A stretch of 49,293 nt of DNA from an uncultured Clostridium sp. Its GTDB lineage: Bacteria; Bacillota; Clostridia; Peptostreptococcales; Peptostreptococcaceae. Positions 17,461 through 26,871 of this stretch are shown piece by piece. Each line of letters starts with the position of its first letter. Within the stretch, counting starts at the first letter, position 1. Under the pieces are notes generated by a model, which saw only the letters and a list, made by a program, of their open reading frames with translations, was not told the DNA's origin and ran no database searches. The position numbers and the translations under genes were made by a program. Where the stretch lies: the NCBI GenBank assembly GCA_945931665.1, contig CAMEPL010000009.1, positions 1 through 49,293 on the forward strand, written 5' to 3'.

Positions 17461-18612
17461 CTATTTTAGTAAATCATTTATGTAACTTCTAGCCCATCTA
17501 TCAACTTCTAAAATATCATCTAGTTTTGGATTTGTTATACTATTATGAGCATCTAAAGATTTTTCTATATAGTAAGGTATATCATAAAATCCAATTTGCT
17601 CTTTTAAAAACTTCTCCACAAGTACTTCATTAGAAGCATTTAAAACTGTTAAATATGTTTTTCCCTCTTTTAAAGCATCATATGCTAATTTTAAACATGG
17701 GAATGTATTCATATCAGGTTCTTCAAATGTAAGTGTACTTAGTTTTTTGAAATCGATTCTTTCAAAATTACTATGTATTCTATCTGGGTATGTAAGTGCA
17801 TATTCAATTGCAAGTCTCATATCTGGCATAGATAATTGAGCTATTACAGATGTATCCACATACTCTACCATAGAATGTATTATACTTTGTGGGTGTACAA
17901 CTACATCTATATCTTTATAATCAACATCAAATAACCATTTTGCTTCTATTACTTCAAGTCCTTTATTCATTAAAGTAGAAGAATCTATGCTTATTTTTTG
18001 TCCCATACTCCAATTTGGATGTTTTAAAGCTTCGTTTTTTGTGACATGTATTAAATCTTCTCTTTTCTTTCCTCTAAATGGACCTCCAGAAGCTGTTAAT
18101 ATTAGTTTATTTACTTGTTTTTTATTTTCCCCATTTAAGCATTGGAATATAGCTGAATGCTCACTATCTACAGGTAATATTTTTACTCCGTTTTCCTCAG
18201 CAGCCTTCATAACAATTTCACCAGCTGTAACAAGCGTTTCTTTATTTGCTAAAGCTATATCTTTTTTATGCTCAATAGCCTTCATAGTTGGTATAAGACC
18301 AATCATTCCAACTAATGCAGTTAATACTATATCTATCTCGTCTAATGTAGATATTTTTACAAGACCATCTATAGAATCTAATATCTCTATTTCGATGTCT
18401 TTTGGTATCATAGTTTTTAACTTTTCTGCACTTTCCTTTTCATAAAGGACAGCATATTTGGGCTTAAATTCTATAATCTGATCTAATAATAAATCTACAC
18501 TTCTATTTGCAGATATAGCTACTACTTCAAATTTATCTCTATTTTGTCTAATTACATCTAAAGTTTGTGTTCCGATAGATCCTGTCGAACCTAACAATGT
18601 AATTTTTTTCAT
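17461..18612 (-). CDS. dxr: Dxr (IspC), 1-deoxy-D-xylulose-5-phosphate reductoisomerase
   Basis: NADPH- and metal-dependent enzyme making MEP from DXP. The Rossmann start [45 protein letters not shown] and [10 protein letters not shown] are all present, as is [24 protein letters not shown]. The 383 residues are full length. AAAGAGGTG lies before the ATG. An extended -10 (TGATATAAT, 18669-18661) gives dxr its own promoter after a terminator behind cdsA. Confidence 0.97.
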   Translation of the reverse strand: MKKITLLGSTGSIGTQTLDVIRQNRDKFEVVAISANRSVDLLLDQIIEFKPKYAVLYEKESAEKLKTMIPKDIEIEILDSIDGLVKISTLDEIDIVLTALVGMIGLIPTMKAIEHKKDIALANKETLVTAGEIVMKAAEENGVKILPVDSEHSAIFQCLNGENKKQVNKLILTASGGPFRGKKREDLIHVTKNEALKHPNWSMGQKISIDSSTLMNKGLEVIEAKWLFDVDYKDIDVVVHPQSIIHSMVEYVDTSVIAQLSMPDMRLAIEYALTYPDRIHSNFERIDFKKLSTLTFEEPDMNTFPCLKLAYDALKEGKTYLTVLNASNEVLVEKFLKEQIGFYDIPYYIEKSLDAHNSITNPKLDDILEVDRWARSYINDLLK

Positions 18613-18660
18613 ATTGATTCACCTCTTTCCTTTATAATAAAAATTTAATCATACAAATGT

Positions 18661-18669
18661 ATTATATCA
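18661..18669 (-). promoter_or_regulatory. Extended -10 promoter of dxr
   Basis: TG-A-TATAAT on the minus strand, about 45 nt upstream of the dxr start codon. The -35 region is poorly conserved. An imperfect inverted repeat (ATGTTTTGTTTT / AAAATGAAACAT, 18750-18773) lies further upstream. Confidence 0.5.
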
Positions 18670-18828
18670 CTATTTTATTTTGAATATATTAAATTTTTAT
18701 TATAATATTATTGCTATAATTTAATATGTTCAGTCTAAAAAAAATTATAATGTTTTGTTTTAAAATGAAACATATCTTGTCCTTAAAAATTTTTATAATT
18801 TAAATATTATAAATTGATTTTCCTATAT

Positions 18829-18868
18829 AAGATATAAAAGCTGCCTCAAAAAGTTTGAGCCAGCTTTT
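18829..18868 (-). terminator. Terminator between cdsA and dxr
   Basis: AAAAGCTGCCTCAAA (18836-18850) and TTTGAGCCAGCTTTT (18854-18868), 14 of 15 complementary, overlap the cdsA stop codon. The minus strand continues with a moderate T-run. It separates the upstream block from dxr. Confidence 0.65.
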
Positions 18869-19646
18869 ATTTAATAAAAAGTATTATGGCACTATAAACA
18901 AATGGTGCAACAAGGATTACACTATCAAATCTATCTAATATTCCACCATGTCCAGGTATTAAATTACCATAATCTTTTATCCCTACATATCTTTTTATTG
19001 AAGATGCAAATAAATCCCCAATTTGTGCAATTATACTTCCTATACTTCCAATTACTATCATCATTACTATATCTAATTTAAATATGTATCCAAATATTAA
19101 GCAACATATTGTGCTTCCAAGTATACCGCCTATACTTCCTTCTATTGTCTTTTTAGGACTTACTTCTGGTATTAATTTATGTTTTCCAAATAAATATCCA
19201 GTAAAGTAAGCAAAAGTATCTGTCATAAATGCTATTATAAATATTAACCAAACTACTTTTTTACCATCTGTAAAACCATCCATAGTTAGTACTATAAAAT
19301 CTATCAATATTTCAACATAAAAAATACCGAAAAACGTTACTATTATATCCATAATATTTCTCTTGCATTGTAACATAGGTATAATAGAACATATAAATAA
19401 AATAAACATCGCTATATAAGTATAACTCATGTTTAAACTAAAGCAGTTTTTTATAAATAAATAAAAAGCAAATATATACCCTAAACTAAATATCGGGTTA
19501 ATTTGTTTAATTTTAAAAGCTTTATAAAATTCATTAATTGCTATTGAAATAATTACAAATTCACCTATATATAGAGGTAGTCCTCCAAAGATAACTAATA
19601 GTAATAATGGAACTAAGGCTAATCCTGCTAAAATTCTGGTTTTCAT
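18867..19646 (-). CDS. cdsA: CdsA, phosphatidate cytidylyltransferase
   Basis: Membrane enzyme making CDP-diacylglycerol from phosphatidic acid and CTP. About eight hydrophobic spans; the C-terminal family signature SSIKRYVGIKDYGNLIPGHG followed by GILDRFD is complete. 259 residues. It is 11 nt downstream of uppS in the usual uppS-cdsA order and is followed by a terminator. Confidence 0.95.
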   Translation of the reverse strand: MKTRILAGLALVPLLLLVIFGGLPLYIGEFVIISIAINEFYKAFKIKQINPIFSLGYIFAFYLFIKNCFSLNMSYTYIAMFILFICSIIPMLQCKRNIMDIIVTFFGIFYVEILIDFIVLTMDGFTDGKKVVWLIFIIAFMTDTFAYFTGYLFGKHKLIPEVSPKKTIEGSIGGILGSTICCLIFGYIFKLDIVMMIVIGSIGSIIAQIGDLFASSIKRYVGIKDYGNLIPGHGGILDRFDSVILVAPFVYSAIILFIK

Positions 19647-19657
19647 AAAGACACTCC

Positions 19658-20389
19658 TTATTTAAGTCCACCAAATCTCCTATCTCTATTTTGATATGCA
19701 TAGATTGCTTTTTGAAGCTCTTTTTCATCAAAATCTGGCCAAAACACATCAGTAAAATACAGCTCAGCATAAGCTAGTTCCCAAAGTAAAAAATTGCTTA
19801 ATCTTTGTTCGCCACTTGTTCTTATAACTAAATCTGGATCTGGAATTGACTTAGTACTTAGATAATTTTTTATAGTTTCTTCTGTTATACTTTCAGAATT
19901 TAACTTATGATTTTCAATATCTCTAGAAATTTGTTTAACTGCATTTGTGATATCATATCGACCACCATAATTTAAAGCTAAATTCAAATTTGGTCCATCG
20001 TTATTTTTTGTCAATTCCATAGCTTTTTTCAGTTCTTCTAAACAAGACTTTGGTAATTTTTCTATATCTCCAATAGCTGTTAATTTTACATTATTTCTAT
20101 TTAATTCTGCCACTTCTTTTTTCAAATAACTTTGTAATAATGTCATTAGAGTTTCCACTTCTAGCGCTGGTCTTTTCCAGTTTTCTGTAGAAAAAGTATA
20201 TAATGTAACATGTTTTATACCTAATCTTTTACATTCTGTAATAACTGTTCTAACTGTTTCTACACCTGCTTTATGGCCAGCTGTTCTAGGTAAAAATCTT
20301 TTTTTTGCCCATCTTCCATTGCCATCCATTATGATGGCTATATGTTTAGGCAGATTTTCCATATCTATATCAAAAAACATATTATCCAT
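19658..20389 (-). CDS. uppS: UppS, undecaprenyl diphosphate synthase
   Basis: Cis-prenyltransferase producing the C55 lipid carrier for peptidoglycan. Motifs are IIMDGNGRWAKKR (catalytic Asp), YTFSTENWKRP and DPDLVIRTSGEQRLSNFLLWELAYAELYF. I place the start at ATG 20389 (MDNMFF), preceded by GGAGAG, rather than the in-frame ATG at 20407. About 243 residues. Upstream lies a 12-bp hairpin after the small gene at 20418. Confidence 0.96.
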   Translation of the reverse strand: MDNMFFDIDMENLPKHIAIIMDGNGRWAKKRFLPRTAGHKAGVETVRTVITECKRLGIKHVTLYTFSTENWKRPALEVETLMTLLQSYLKKEVAELNRNNVKLTAIGDIEKLPKSCLEELKKAMELTKNNDGPNLNLALNYGGRYDITNAVKQISRDIENHKLNSESITEETIKNYLSTKSIPDPDLVIRTSGEQRLSNFLLWELAYAELYFTDVFWPDFDEKELQKAIYAYQNRDRRFGGLK

Positions 20390-20407
20390 ATTTTCTCTCC
20401 AATACAA

Positions 20408-20437
20408 TTTCTGACTCCTATAATAAGGAGTCAGAAA
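20408..20437. other. Hairpin between the small gene and uppS
   Basis: Perfect 12-bp stem TTTCTGACTCCT / AGGAGTCAGAAA with a 6-nt loop. There is no T-run on the minus strand after it, so it is more likely an mRNA processing or stability element than a terminator. It overlaps the stop codon of the 67-residue gene. Confidence 0.55.
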
Positions 20438-20621
20438 AATAAGTTACAATTAATTCTATACTATTTTCTTTTTGAGAAATCTTTATAACTCTAGGAACTA
20501 TAAGTTTCTCTTTGTCTTTTCTTCCTCGAATCTCTGTAATAGTATATTCAATATTTTTATTGTCAAAAAATCTTTTTACTTCATCTAAATGAAGACCTAA
20601 TAGTCTGTTGTATTCTTTCAA
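20418..20621 (-). CDS. Small conserved-looking protein between frr and uppS, unknown
   Basis: A 67-residue soluble protein beginning at a TTG only 2 nt after the frr stop, so its translation probably depends on frr. The layout GLHLDEVKRFFDNKNIEYTI ... IVPRVIKISQKENSIELIVTYF (helix, strand, then two more strands) is reminiscent of a single PASTA-like module, but I would not assign it. No catalytic motif is visible. Its place in a translation/envelope operon is the only functional hint. Confidence 0.6.
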   Translation of the reverse strand: MKEYNRLLGLHLDEVKRFFDNKNIEYTITEIRGRKDKEKLIVPRVIKISQKENSIELIVTYFSDSLL

Positions 20622-20623
20622 AA

Positions 20624-21178
20624 TTATACCGCCATTATATCTTTTTCTTTTGCAGCTAATAATACATCTATTTCTTTTGTATATTTATCAGTTAACTTTT
20701 GAACGTCCTCTTGACCTCTTTTTAATTCGTCCTCAGTTATTTCTCCGTCTTTTTGCATTTTTTTAAGTTTATCGTTAGCGTCTCTTCTTTCATTTCTTAT
20801 TCTAACTTTAAACTCTTCAGAAGCTTTTTTAGCTTGTTTAGTTAACTCTATTCTTCTTTCTTCTGTTAATGCTGGTATGTTTAATCTTATAACATCTCCA
20901 TCATTAGTTGGGTTAAGACCTAAGTCTGAGTTTCTTATTGCTTTTTCTATTTCTTTCATTGCACTTTTATCCCAAGGATTGATAAGAAGAGTTCTTGGTT
21001 CAGGAACAGATATAGAACCTACTTGGTTTATTGGTGTTGGTGTTCCGTAGTAATCAACTCTTATTTTATCTAACATTTGTGCATTTGCTCTACCTGCTCT
21101 TATTGTTGTAAATTCATATTTAAGAGCTTCTATTGTCTTGTCCATTTGCGCTTGTAATTTTTTTTGTAATTCTTTCAT
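20624..21178 (-). CDS. frr: Frr, ribosome recycling factor
   Basis: Splits post-termination ribosomes together with EF-G. Complete family sequence of 184 residues: FTTIRAGRANAQMLDKIRVDYYGTPTPI, SVPEPRTLLINPWDKSAMKEIEKAI, then the long helical arm EERRIELTKQAKKASEEFKVRIRNERRDANDKLKK. AGGAGGAAC precedes the ATG. It is 27 nt downstream of pyrH. Confidence 0.97.
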   Translation of the reverse strand: MKELQKKLQAQMDKTIEALKYEFTTIRAGRANAQMLDKIRVDYYGTPTPINQVGSISVPEPRTLLINPWDKSAMKEIEKAIRNSDLGLNPTNDGDVIRLNIPALTEERRIELTKQAKKASEEFKVRIRNERRDANDKLKKMQKDGEITEDELKRGQEDVQKLTDKYTKEIDVLLAAKEKDIMAV

Positions 21179-21205
21179 ATTTGTTCCTCCTAATTATTTT
21201 TTAAA

Positions 21206-21940
<735 letters not shown>

Positions 21941-21962
21941 TTAAAATTTAAAGTTTTGGTAC

Positions 21963-21998
21963 TTACAAAAAAGAGAACACGTAAGTGTTCTCTTTTGG
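21963..21998 (-). terminator. Intrinsic terminator between tsf and pyrH
   Basis: Perfect stem AAAAGAGAACAC (21969-21980) / GTGTTCTCTTTT (21985-21996), loop GTAA, with TTTTTTGT following on the minus strand. It would end rpsB-tsf transcripts. Confidence 0.8.
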
Positions 21999-22005
21999 TC
22001 GTCGA

Positions 22006-22917
22006 TTATTTAAGTTGCTTAGCAACTTCTTCTGCAAAGTTTTCTTCTTTCTTTTCGATACCTTCGCCAACTTCGAATCTTACAACTCTACCAACTTTTA
22101 TGTCACTACCAACATTTTTAGCTACTTCAGCAACTAATTTTTTGATTGTGAAATCAGAATCTTTAACGAATGTTTGTTCTAATAAGCAAACTTCTTTTAA
22201 TTCTTTTTCTAATCTACCTTTTATCATTTTTTCTACTATGTTAGCAGGTTTTCCTTCGTTTAATGCTTGTGCAGTTAAAACTTCTGTTTCATGAGCTAAG
22301 TATTCAGCATCAACATCGTCTCTTGAAACGTATTTAGGATTCATAGCAGCAACTTGCATAGCTATATCTTTTCCTAATGTTAATACTCTTTCATCTCTAG
22401 CGTCAGTTAATAATTCAACTAAAACACCTATTTTACCAGCACCGTGTATGTATCCTGATATTTGACCTTCTGAAGTTATAGTTTCGAATCTTCTGAAGTC
22501 TAATTTTTCTCCTATTGTAGCTATTCTATCGTTTAATACGTCTTTTAAAGCTTTACCTTCAGCATGGTTTTCTTCTAATAAAGCTTCTATAGTTGTAGCG
22601 TTAGTGTTTAATGCCATTTCAGCAGCATCAGCTACGAAAGTTTTGAAATCTTCGTTTTTAGCAACGAAGTCAGTTTCTGAGTTTACTTCTACTACTGTTG
22701 CTTTAGTGTTGTCGTCGCTTATTTTTATAGCAACTAAACCTTCAGCAGCTACTCTATCAGCTTTTTTAGCAGCTTTAGATAAACCTTTTTCTCTTAATAT
22801 ATCAACAGCTTTGTCCATATTTCCATCAGCTTCTACTAATGCTTTTTTACAGTCAAGCATTCCAGCTCCAGTGCTGTCTCTTAATTCTTTAACCATTTTA
22901 GCAGTTACGTTAGCCAT
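22006..22917 (-). CDS. tsf: Tsf, elongation factor Ts
   Basis: Guanine nucleotide exchange factor for EF-Tu. The N-terminal UBA-like domain VKELRDSTGAGMLDCKKALVEADG and the core SETDFVAKNEDF are intact, with the two subdomains of the dimerisation region to residue 303. CAGGAGG precedes the ATG. rpsB lies 132 nt upstream, the two genes being separated by hairpins. Confidence 0.97.
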   Translation of the reverse strand: MANVTAKMVKELRDSTGAGMLDCKKALVEADGNMDKAVDILREKGLSKAAKKADRVAAEGLVAIKISDDNTKATVVEVNSETDFVAKNEDFKTFVADAAEMALNTNATTIEALLEENHAEGKALKDVLNDRIATIGEKLDFRRFETITSEGQISGYIHGAGKIGVLVELLTDARDERVLTLGKDIAMQVAAMNPKYVSRDDVDAEYLAHETEVLTAQALNEGKPANIVEKMIKGRLEKELKEVCLLEQTFVKDSDFTIKKLVAEVAKNVGSDIKVGRVVRFEVGEGIEKKEENFAEEVAKQLK

Positions 22918-22940
22918 AATTAAATTCCTCCTGTTATCTT

Positions 22941-22966
22941 AAAAATGGCAAGGAGAAACCTTACCA
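22941..22966 (-). terminator. Weak hairpin/attenuator upstream of tsf
   Basis: On the minus strand GGTAAGG-TTTCT-CCTTGCC (7 bp with one G-U pair, 22965-22947) is followed by ATTTTTAAG, about 24 nt before the tsf start. It could reduce tsf expression relative to rpsB. Confidence 0.4.
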
Positions 22967-22986
22967 TTAATCTTTTTTTAATTATT

Positions 22987-23017
22987 GAGAAATTGTATTT
23001 ATAAAATACAATTTCTC
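22987..23017. other. Perfect 14-bp hairpin between rpsB and tsf
   Basis: GAGAAATTGTATTT / AAATACAATTTCTC with a 3-nt loop and no following T-run. It probably protects the rpsB 3' end or marks a processing site. Confidence 0.5.
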
Positions 23018-23049
23018 GTATCAAAGTTAATTAATATTCTTATAAAAGA

Positions 23050-23775
23050 TTATTCTTGTACTTCTTCTGCTTCTTCAACAACTTCTTCTTCTGCACCTTG
23101 TCTACCTTCGATTATTGCAGTAGCCATTGCACCAGTTATTAATTTTACAGCTCTTATAGCATCATCATTACCTGGTATAGCATAATCTAATTCATCTGGG
23201 TCGCAGTTAGTGTCAACTATACCAACAACTGGTATACCTAATCTAGCAGCTTCTTGTATAGCTATATTTTCTTTTCTTGGGTCAACTACGAATATAGCAC
23301 CTGGTAATTCAGGCATTTCTTTTATACCGTTTAAGTTCTTTTCTAATTTTTCTTTTAAAGCTTTTAATTTTATAACTTCTTTTTTAGGAAGAACTTCGAA
23401 TACACCTTCTTCTTCCATTCTTTCTAATTCTCTTAATTTTTTGATTCTAGTTTGGATAGTTTTGTAGTTAGTTAACATACCACCTAACCATCTTTCGTTT
23501 ACGTAGAACATTCCACATCTTTCAGCTTCTTCTTTTATAGCTTCTTGAGCTTGTTTTTTAGTTCCTACGAATAAAACTGGTTTACCAGTTTCAGCTATTT
23601 CTTTCATGAAGTTGTAAGCTTCTTCAACTTTTTTAACTGTTTTTTGTAAATCTATTATATAGATTCCGTTTCTTTCAGTGAAGATGTATTTAGCCATTTT
23701 AGGATTCCATCTTCTTGTTTGATGTCCGAAGTGAACACCAGCTTCTAATAATTGTTTCATTGATATTACTGCCAT
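23050..23775 (-). CDS. rpsB: RpsB, 30S ribosomal protein S2
   Basis: Small-subunit ribosomal protein needed for S1/Shine-Dalgarno platform assembly. [42 protein letters not shown] and [50 protein letters not shown] are highly conserved. The C-terminus is an acidic tail ([13 protein letters not shown]). 241 residues; AGGAGG is at 23786-23781. It opens the rpsB-tsf unit. Confidence 0.98.
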   Translation of the reverse strand: MAVISMKQLLEAGVHFGHQTRRWNPKMAKYIFTERNGIYIIDLQKTVKKVEEAYNFMKEIAETGKPVLFVGTKKQAQEAIKEEAERCGMFYVNERWLGGMLTNYKTIQTRIKKLRELERMEEEGVFEVLPKKEVIKLKALKEKLEKNLNGIKEMPELPGAIFVVDPRKENIAIQEAARLGIPVVGIVDTNCDPDELDYAIPGNDDAIRAVKLITGAMATAIIEGRQGAEEEVVEEAEEVQE

Positions 23776-23799
23776 TTTTACCTCCTGGTTTTATACCTC

Positions 23800-23857
23800 C
23801 GAAATGTTCAACTCCCTAATCGACCATCTCTGGCACCTTTTAAGGATCCCATTTTCG
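23800..23857 (-). ncRNA. Possible S2 autoregulatory leader of rpsB
   Basis: The 110-nt leader (minus strand) contains CGAAAATG (23857-23850) and CATTTCG (23806-23800), which can pair to close a domain. Inside it are CCUU-AA-AAGG and a CCA-GAGA-UGG mini-hairpin with a GNRA loop. The domain ends shortly before the ribosome-binding site. Autoregulatory leaders are common for S2 operons, but I only see base-pairing potential, not covariation. Confidence 0.4.
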
Positions 23858-23894
23858 TGTGTAATAAATTTGTTTTTTATTTTTTACCTTTTGT

Positions 23895-23923
23895 AGTATA
23901 TCATAAGAAAAAACAAATTTCAA
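23895..23923 (-). promoter_or_regulatory. Promoter of rpsB-tsf
   Basis: Minus strand: TTGAAA (23923-23918), 17-nt spacer ending in TGA, TATACT (23900-23895). Both hexamers are close to the sigma-A consensus and the -10 is extended (TGnTATACT). Confidence 0.75.
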
Positions 23924-24027
23924 TAACTTTAATTTAATATATTTTTATTAATTTTATTTATTTTATAAATTTGATTAATACCTTCATTTTGCTACTATTA
24001 CAAGACTTTTTTTGTATTATTTTATAT

Positions 24028-25227
24028 TTAATTTTTAAAACCATGCTCTTTTAGAAATATTTTCATTTTATTTTTAAATGTAATTTGATCTAAATCATTT
24101 TCACTAATTACATCTAGTCTTCCTAGTTCTATTCCATCAGAATTATAGTACTTTATCACCCCTAATGAATCACCTTTTTTAACTGGATAATTTATTTCTT
24201 TTAAAGTTACTTCGCTCTTTATCTCTTCATTTGGTTTGCAAATTATATATAAGTCATTCTGTGCTTTTAGACACACTTCCATATCTGATATTCCATATAT
24301 ATATTTTTTACCTATTAATTCATCTTTGTGTATTATGTTTTTTGTACTGAAATTTTCTTTTCCGTATTTTAAAAGAGACATTGATGCTTGCGTTCTTTTA
24401 TTTTTATGATTTGTACCGAGCACAACTCCAATAAGTCTATTATCACAGTCACTTTCGTTATTTCCTTTATAGGTTTTCATCGAGAAGCACAGACAATATC
24501 CTGCATTTCCTGTATAACCAGTCTTTACTCCATCTACATCTGGTATTAATTGCAGCAATACATTGGTATTATTTTTACAAAATCCCCTTTCTGGATAAGA
24601 GTATATTTCTTTATCTGTTATAGATGTAACTTCTTTTTCATAATTGTCAAACATATACTTAGCTAGTATAGATATATCTCTTGGTGTAGATATATTTTCC
24701 ATTGGAGGTTTTGAAGGTTCTTTTAAACTATAAACAGGTAGACCATTTGGATTGATAAAAGTTGTATTTTTCATTCCAAGTTCTTTAGTCTTTTGATTCA
24801 TAATTTTTACAAAGCCATCTACGCTTCCACCTATATGTTTTGCAATTGCTATAGCTGCATCATTTCCAGATACAATCATAAGTCCATTCATAAGCTCTAT
24901 AAGGGGTACTTTTTCTCCAACTTTGAGTTTATAAGAAGACCCTTTTACTTTAGCTATCTCTTGATCTATTTCAACAATGTCATTTTCTCTTACTTTTCCT
25001 TCTTTTATAAACTCTATAGCTATTAAAAATGTCATCATCTTACTCAAACTAGCTAAAGGCATTTTTTTGTCTGGATTTTTTTCATAAAGTGTTCTATTTG
25101 TCAACTGATCTATTAATATAGAACCTTTTGAATATCTATCAATATTGTCATAAGCTAGACAAGTATTAAATGTAAAAATATTTAGGAGTATAGATATCAA
25201 TAATATTTTTGAAACAAATTTTTTCAA
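24028..25227 (-). CDS. D-alanyl-D-alanine carboxypeptidase (DacF/PBP5 family)
   Basis: Exported penicillin-binding carboxypeptidase trimming peptidoglycan stem peptides. Active-site motifs are SLSK (in LASLSKMMTFL), SGN (IVSGNDAAIA) and KTG (DGVKTGYTGNAGYCLCF). A PBP5 C-terminal beta domain follows. I prefer the TTG at 25227, preceded by AAGGTGAAGG, giving LKKFVSKILLISILLNIFTF as signal peptide; the ATG at 25275 lengthens it by 16 residues. The C-terminus is short and weakly amphipathic. DacA and DacF subtypes cannot be separated here. Confidence 0.92.
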   Translation of the reverse strand: MKKFVSKILLISILLNIFTFNTCLAYDNIDRYSKGSILIDQLTNRTLYEKNPDKKMPLASLSKMMTFLIAIEFIKEGKVRENDIVEIDQEIAKVKGSSYKLKVGEKVPLIELMNGLMIVSGNDAAIAIAKHIGGSVDGFVKIMNQKTKELGMKNTTFINPNGLPVYSLKEPSKPPMENISTPRDISILAKYMFDNYEKEVTSITDKEIYSYPERGFCKNNTNVLLQLIPDVDGVKTGYTGNAGYCLCFSMKTYKGNNESDCDNRLIGVVLGTNHKNKRTQASMSLLKYGKENFSTKNIIHKDELIGKKYIYGISDMEVCLKAQNDLYIICKPNEEIKSEVTLKEINYPVKKGDSLGVIKYYNSDGIELGRLDVISENDLDQITFKNKMKIFLKEHGFKN

Positions 25228-25343
25228 GTCCTTCACCTTCCAAGTCAATAATAAATACTTTATTATTTTTCGCAAGGAGTGATTTTTTAAGCTAGTAATT
25301 ATTTACTTACATTCATTATTTATCTAAACTTCTTATAATTTAC

Positions 25344-26384
25344 TTATCTAAATATTCTCTTTATTATAAGCGCAGCCCATGTTCCTTGTATTGTAATTCC
25401 AATAAAAACTTCAAAGCATACTAATAGTTTGCCTATAATTCCATTTATAGTCATATCCCCAAAGCCCACAGTAGAAAAAGTTATAACTGAAAAATACCAA
25501 AATTCAATATACATCTTTAAAACTTCAAATATAGAATTTTCACTTTTAATATCAAATTTAATTATTTCTCCTGATGTAGTTGTAACGCCTATCAGCATAT
25601 ATAAAAATGCAAATATACTTATTATAGATATAGTATATAAAAAAAACTTACTTAGATGTTCACCATAACCCATCAATTCTCTTGCTATATAGTTTAATAT
25701 TTTAGATATTAAATACTCTCCATAATTTCCAAAATCAGTTCTGTCGATGGTATTATATTTTCTTTCATAATAAGTATAGTATCCTATATTCTTATCATCG
25801 TGTATTTTTTCAGCTTGTATTTCAGCTATTGTATAATTCACTTTTCCTATATAGTTATAGTTTTGAGTATAATGACAATCCCTTAAAATAAACTTCGTTT
25901 CTTTTGAAAAACTTATTCCATCTAGTCTCGGTAAATTTGTATTTCCAATTAATTCAAAACTTTGGCAGTTTATATCTGTATTTTTAAATATCTTGTTGTT
26001 TATTATTTTTTCTTCAAAATAGTTATTATTCATAACTAAATTTGCGTTTACAGTAGAATCGAAAAATAATATTTCATCTAAAAATTTGCAATTTAAAAAT
26101 TCTATTTTCCCATTGAAAATAAAATTAGAGAAATCTGCTTTTTTATAAAAAATACAATCCTCAAATTTTAAATAATTATACTTATAATTTAGAATTTCTT
26201 TTATATCAAAATCGTCTTCAAAGTAAAATCCAAAAAAATCAGTTATTTTTTCTTTTTTAATATAATGTTTGAATAGTATCTTTTCTCTCTTAGTTTTATT
26301 ATTTTTATTAAAAATACATGTATATTCAGATTTCATATATTTATTGCATTCTTTATTATTTTTAGATTTCAGTTTACACTTCAT
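25344..26384 (-). CDS. Pentapeptide-repeat protein fused to a two-span potassium-channel pore
   Basis: A 346-residue membrane protein. Residues 3-23 hold three Cys spaced like the zinc-knuckle start of clostridial pentapeptide-repeat proteins (CKLKSKNNKEC ... YTC). Residues 70-170 have degenerate pentapeptide repeats (FEDCIFYKKADFSNFIFNGK, FLNCKFLDEILF). Then a span (245-266), a pore helix with selectivity filter TVGFGD (305-310; the canonical form is TVGYGD) and a second span (315-342). Inferred: an ion channel gated by its cytosolic repeat domain. No good ribosome-binding site precedes the ATG. It lies after the terminator of the five-gene unit, so it is separately transcribed. Confidence 0.75.
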   Translation of the reverse strand: MKCKLKSKNNKECNKYMKSEYTCIFNKNNKTKREKILFKHYIKKEKITDFFGFYFEDDFDIKEILNYKYNYLKFEDCIFYKKADFSNFIFNGKIEFLNCKFLDEILFFDSTVNANLVMNNNYFEEKIINNKIFKNTDINCQSFELIGNTNLPRLDGISFSKETKFILRDCHYTQNYNYIGKVNYTIAEIQAEKIHDDKNIGYYTYYERKYNTIDRTDFGNYGEYLISKILNYIARELMGYGEHLSKFFLYTISIISIFAFLYMLIGVTTTSGEIIKFDIKSENSIFEVLKMYIEFWYFSVITFSTVGFGDMTINGIIGKLLVCFEVFIGITIQGTWAALIIKRIFR

Positions 26385-26423
26385 ATAACATCAAATTTGT
26401 CAATCATCCTTTCATCTGTAATT

Positions 26424-26475
26424 ATTAAAAAAAGAATACATTTATAAGAAAATCATCTTATAAATATATTCTTTC
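26424..26475 (-). terminator. Terminator of the five-gene MoxR/VWA unit
   Basis: On the minus strand an imperfect 19-bp AT stem (26474-26431) closes on TCTTATAAATGTATTC and is followed by T7. It lies 26 nt after the last gene. Confidence 0.8.
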
Positions 26476-26500
26476 CTATTTATCTCATTTTTATTCAATA

Positions 26501-26845
26501 TTAGAAATTTGCAATACATAGATATTTCATAAAAAGTTCTTTATACTCTTCATAATACCTGCTTCTATCATTAAATATTATAGCCAAGTTGAAAACAATC
26601 TCTCTATCTCTTAAATCTTTTAAATTTTCTCCATCTGCTTTTATATTATAAATTATCCTATCAAAATTATCTTTTCCTTTTTCATATACAACTGCGTTAT
26701 AGATTTTCCCTCCCTGACTTTTTATAAAATTGATAGCTTCATCAACATGTAAAAGTTTCCTAAAATCTTTATTTTCATTATCTAATATTTCAAATCCAGC
26801 TATATTCTTTTTAGAGTATAAATACGTCTTATTTATATAATACAT
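26501..26845 (-). CDS. Unknown protein, last gene of the MoxR/VWA unit
   Basis: A 114-residue soluble protein that I do not recognise. It is an alpha/beta sequence with strands (NAVVYEKG, RIIYNIKAD), a helix DEAINFIKSQGGKI, and a C-terminal amphipathic helix RYYEEYKELFMKYL. AGGAGGAAT precedes the ATG. It is 26 nt after the 226-residue gene and just before the operon terminator, so it belongs to the unit. Confidence 0.6.
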   Translation of the reverse strand: MYYINKTYLYSKKNIAGFEILDNENKDFRKLLHVDEAINFIKSQGGKIYNAVVYEKGKDNFDRIIYNIKADGENLKDLRDREIVFNLAIIFNDRSRYYEEYKELFMKYLCIANF

Positions 26846-26871
26846 AGCATTCCTCCTAATTCAAAATAATC

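Noticed and set aside
18750-18773. Imperfect inverted repeat ATGTTTTGTTTT / AAAATGAAACAT upstream of dxr
   Set aside because: Low complexity and AT-rich with two mismatches; expected by chance in this composition.
25344-26384. Sixth member of the MoxR/VWA unit
   Set aside because: A strong terminator lies between it and the last gene of the unit.
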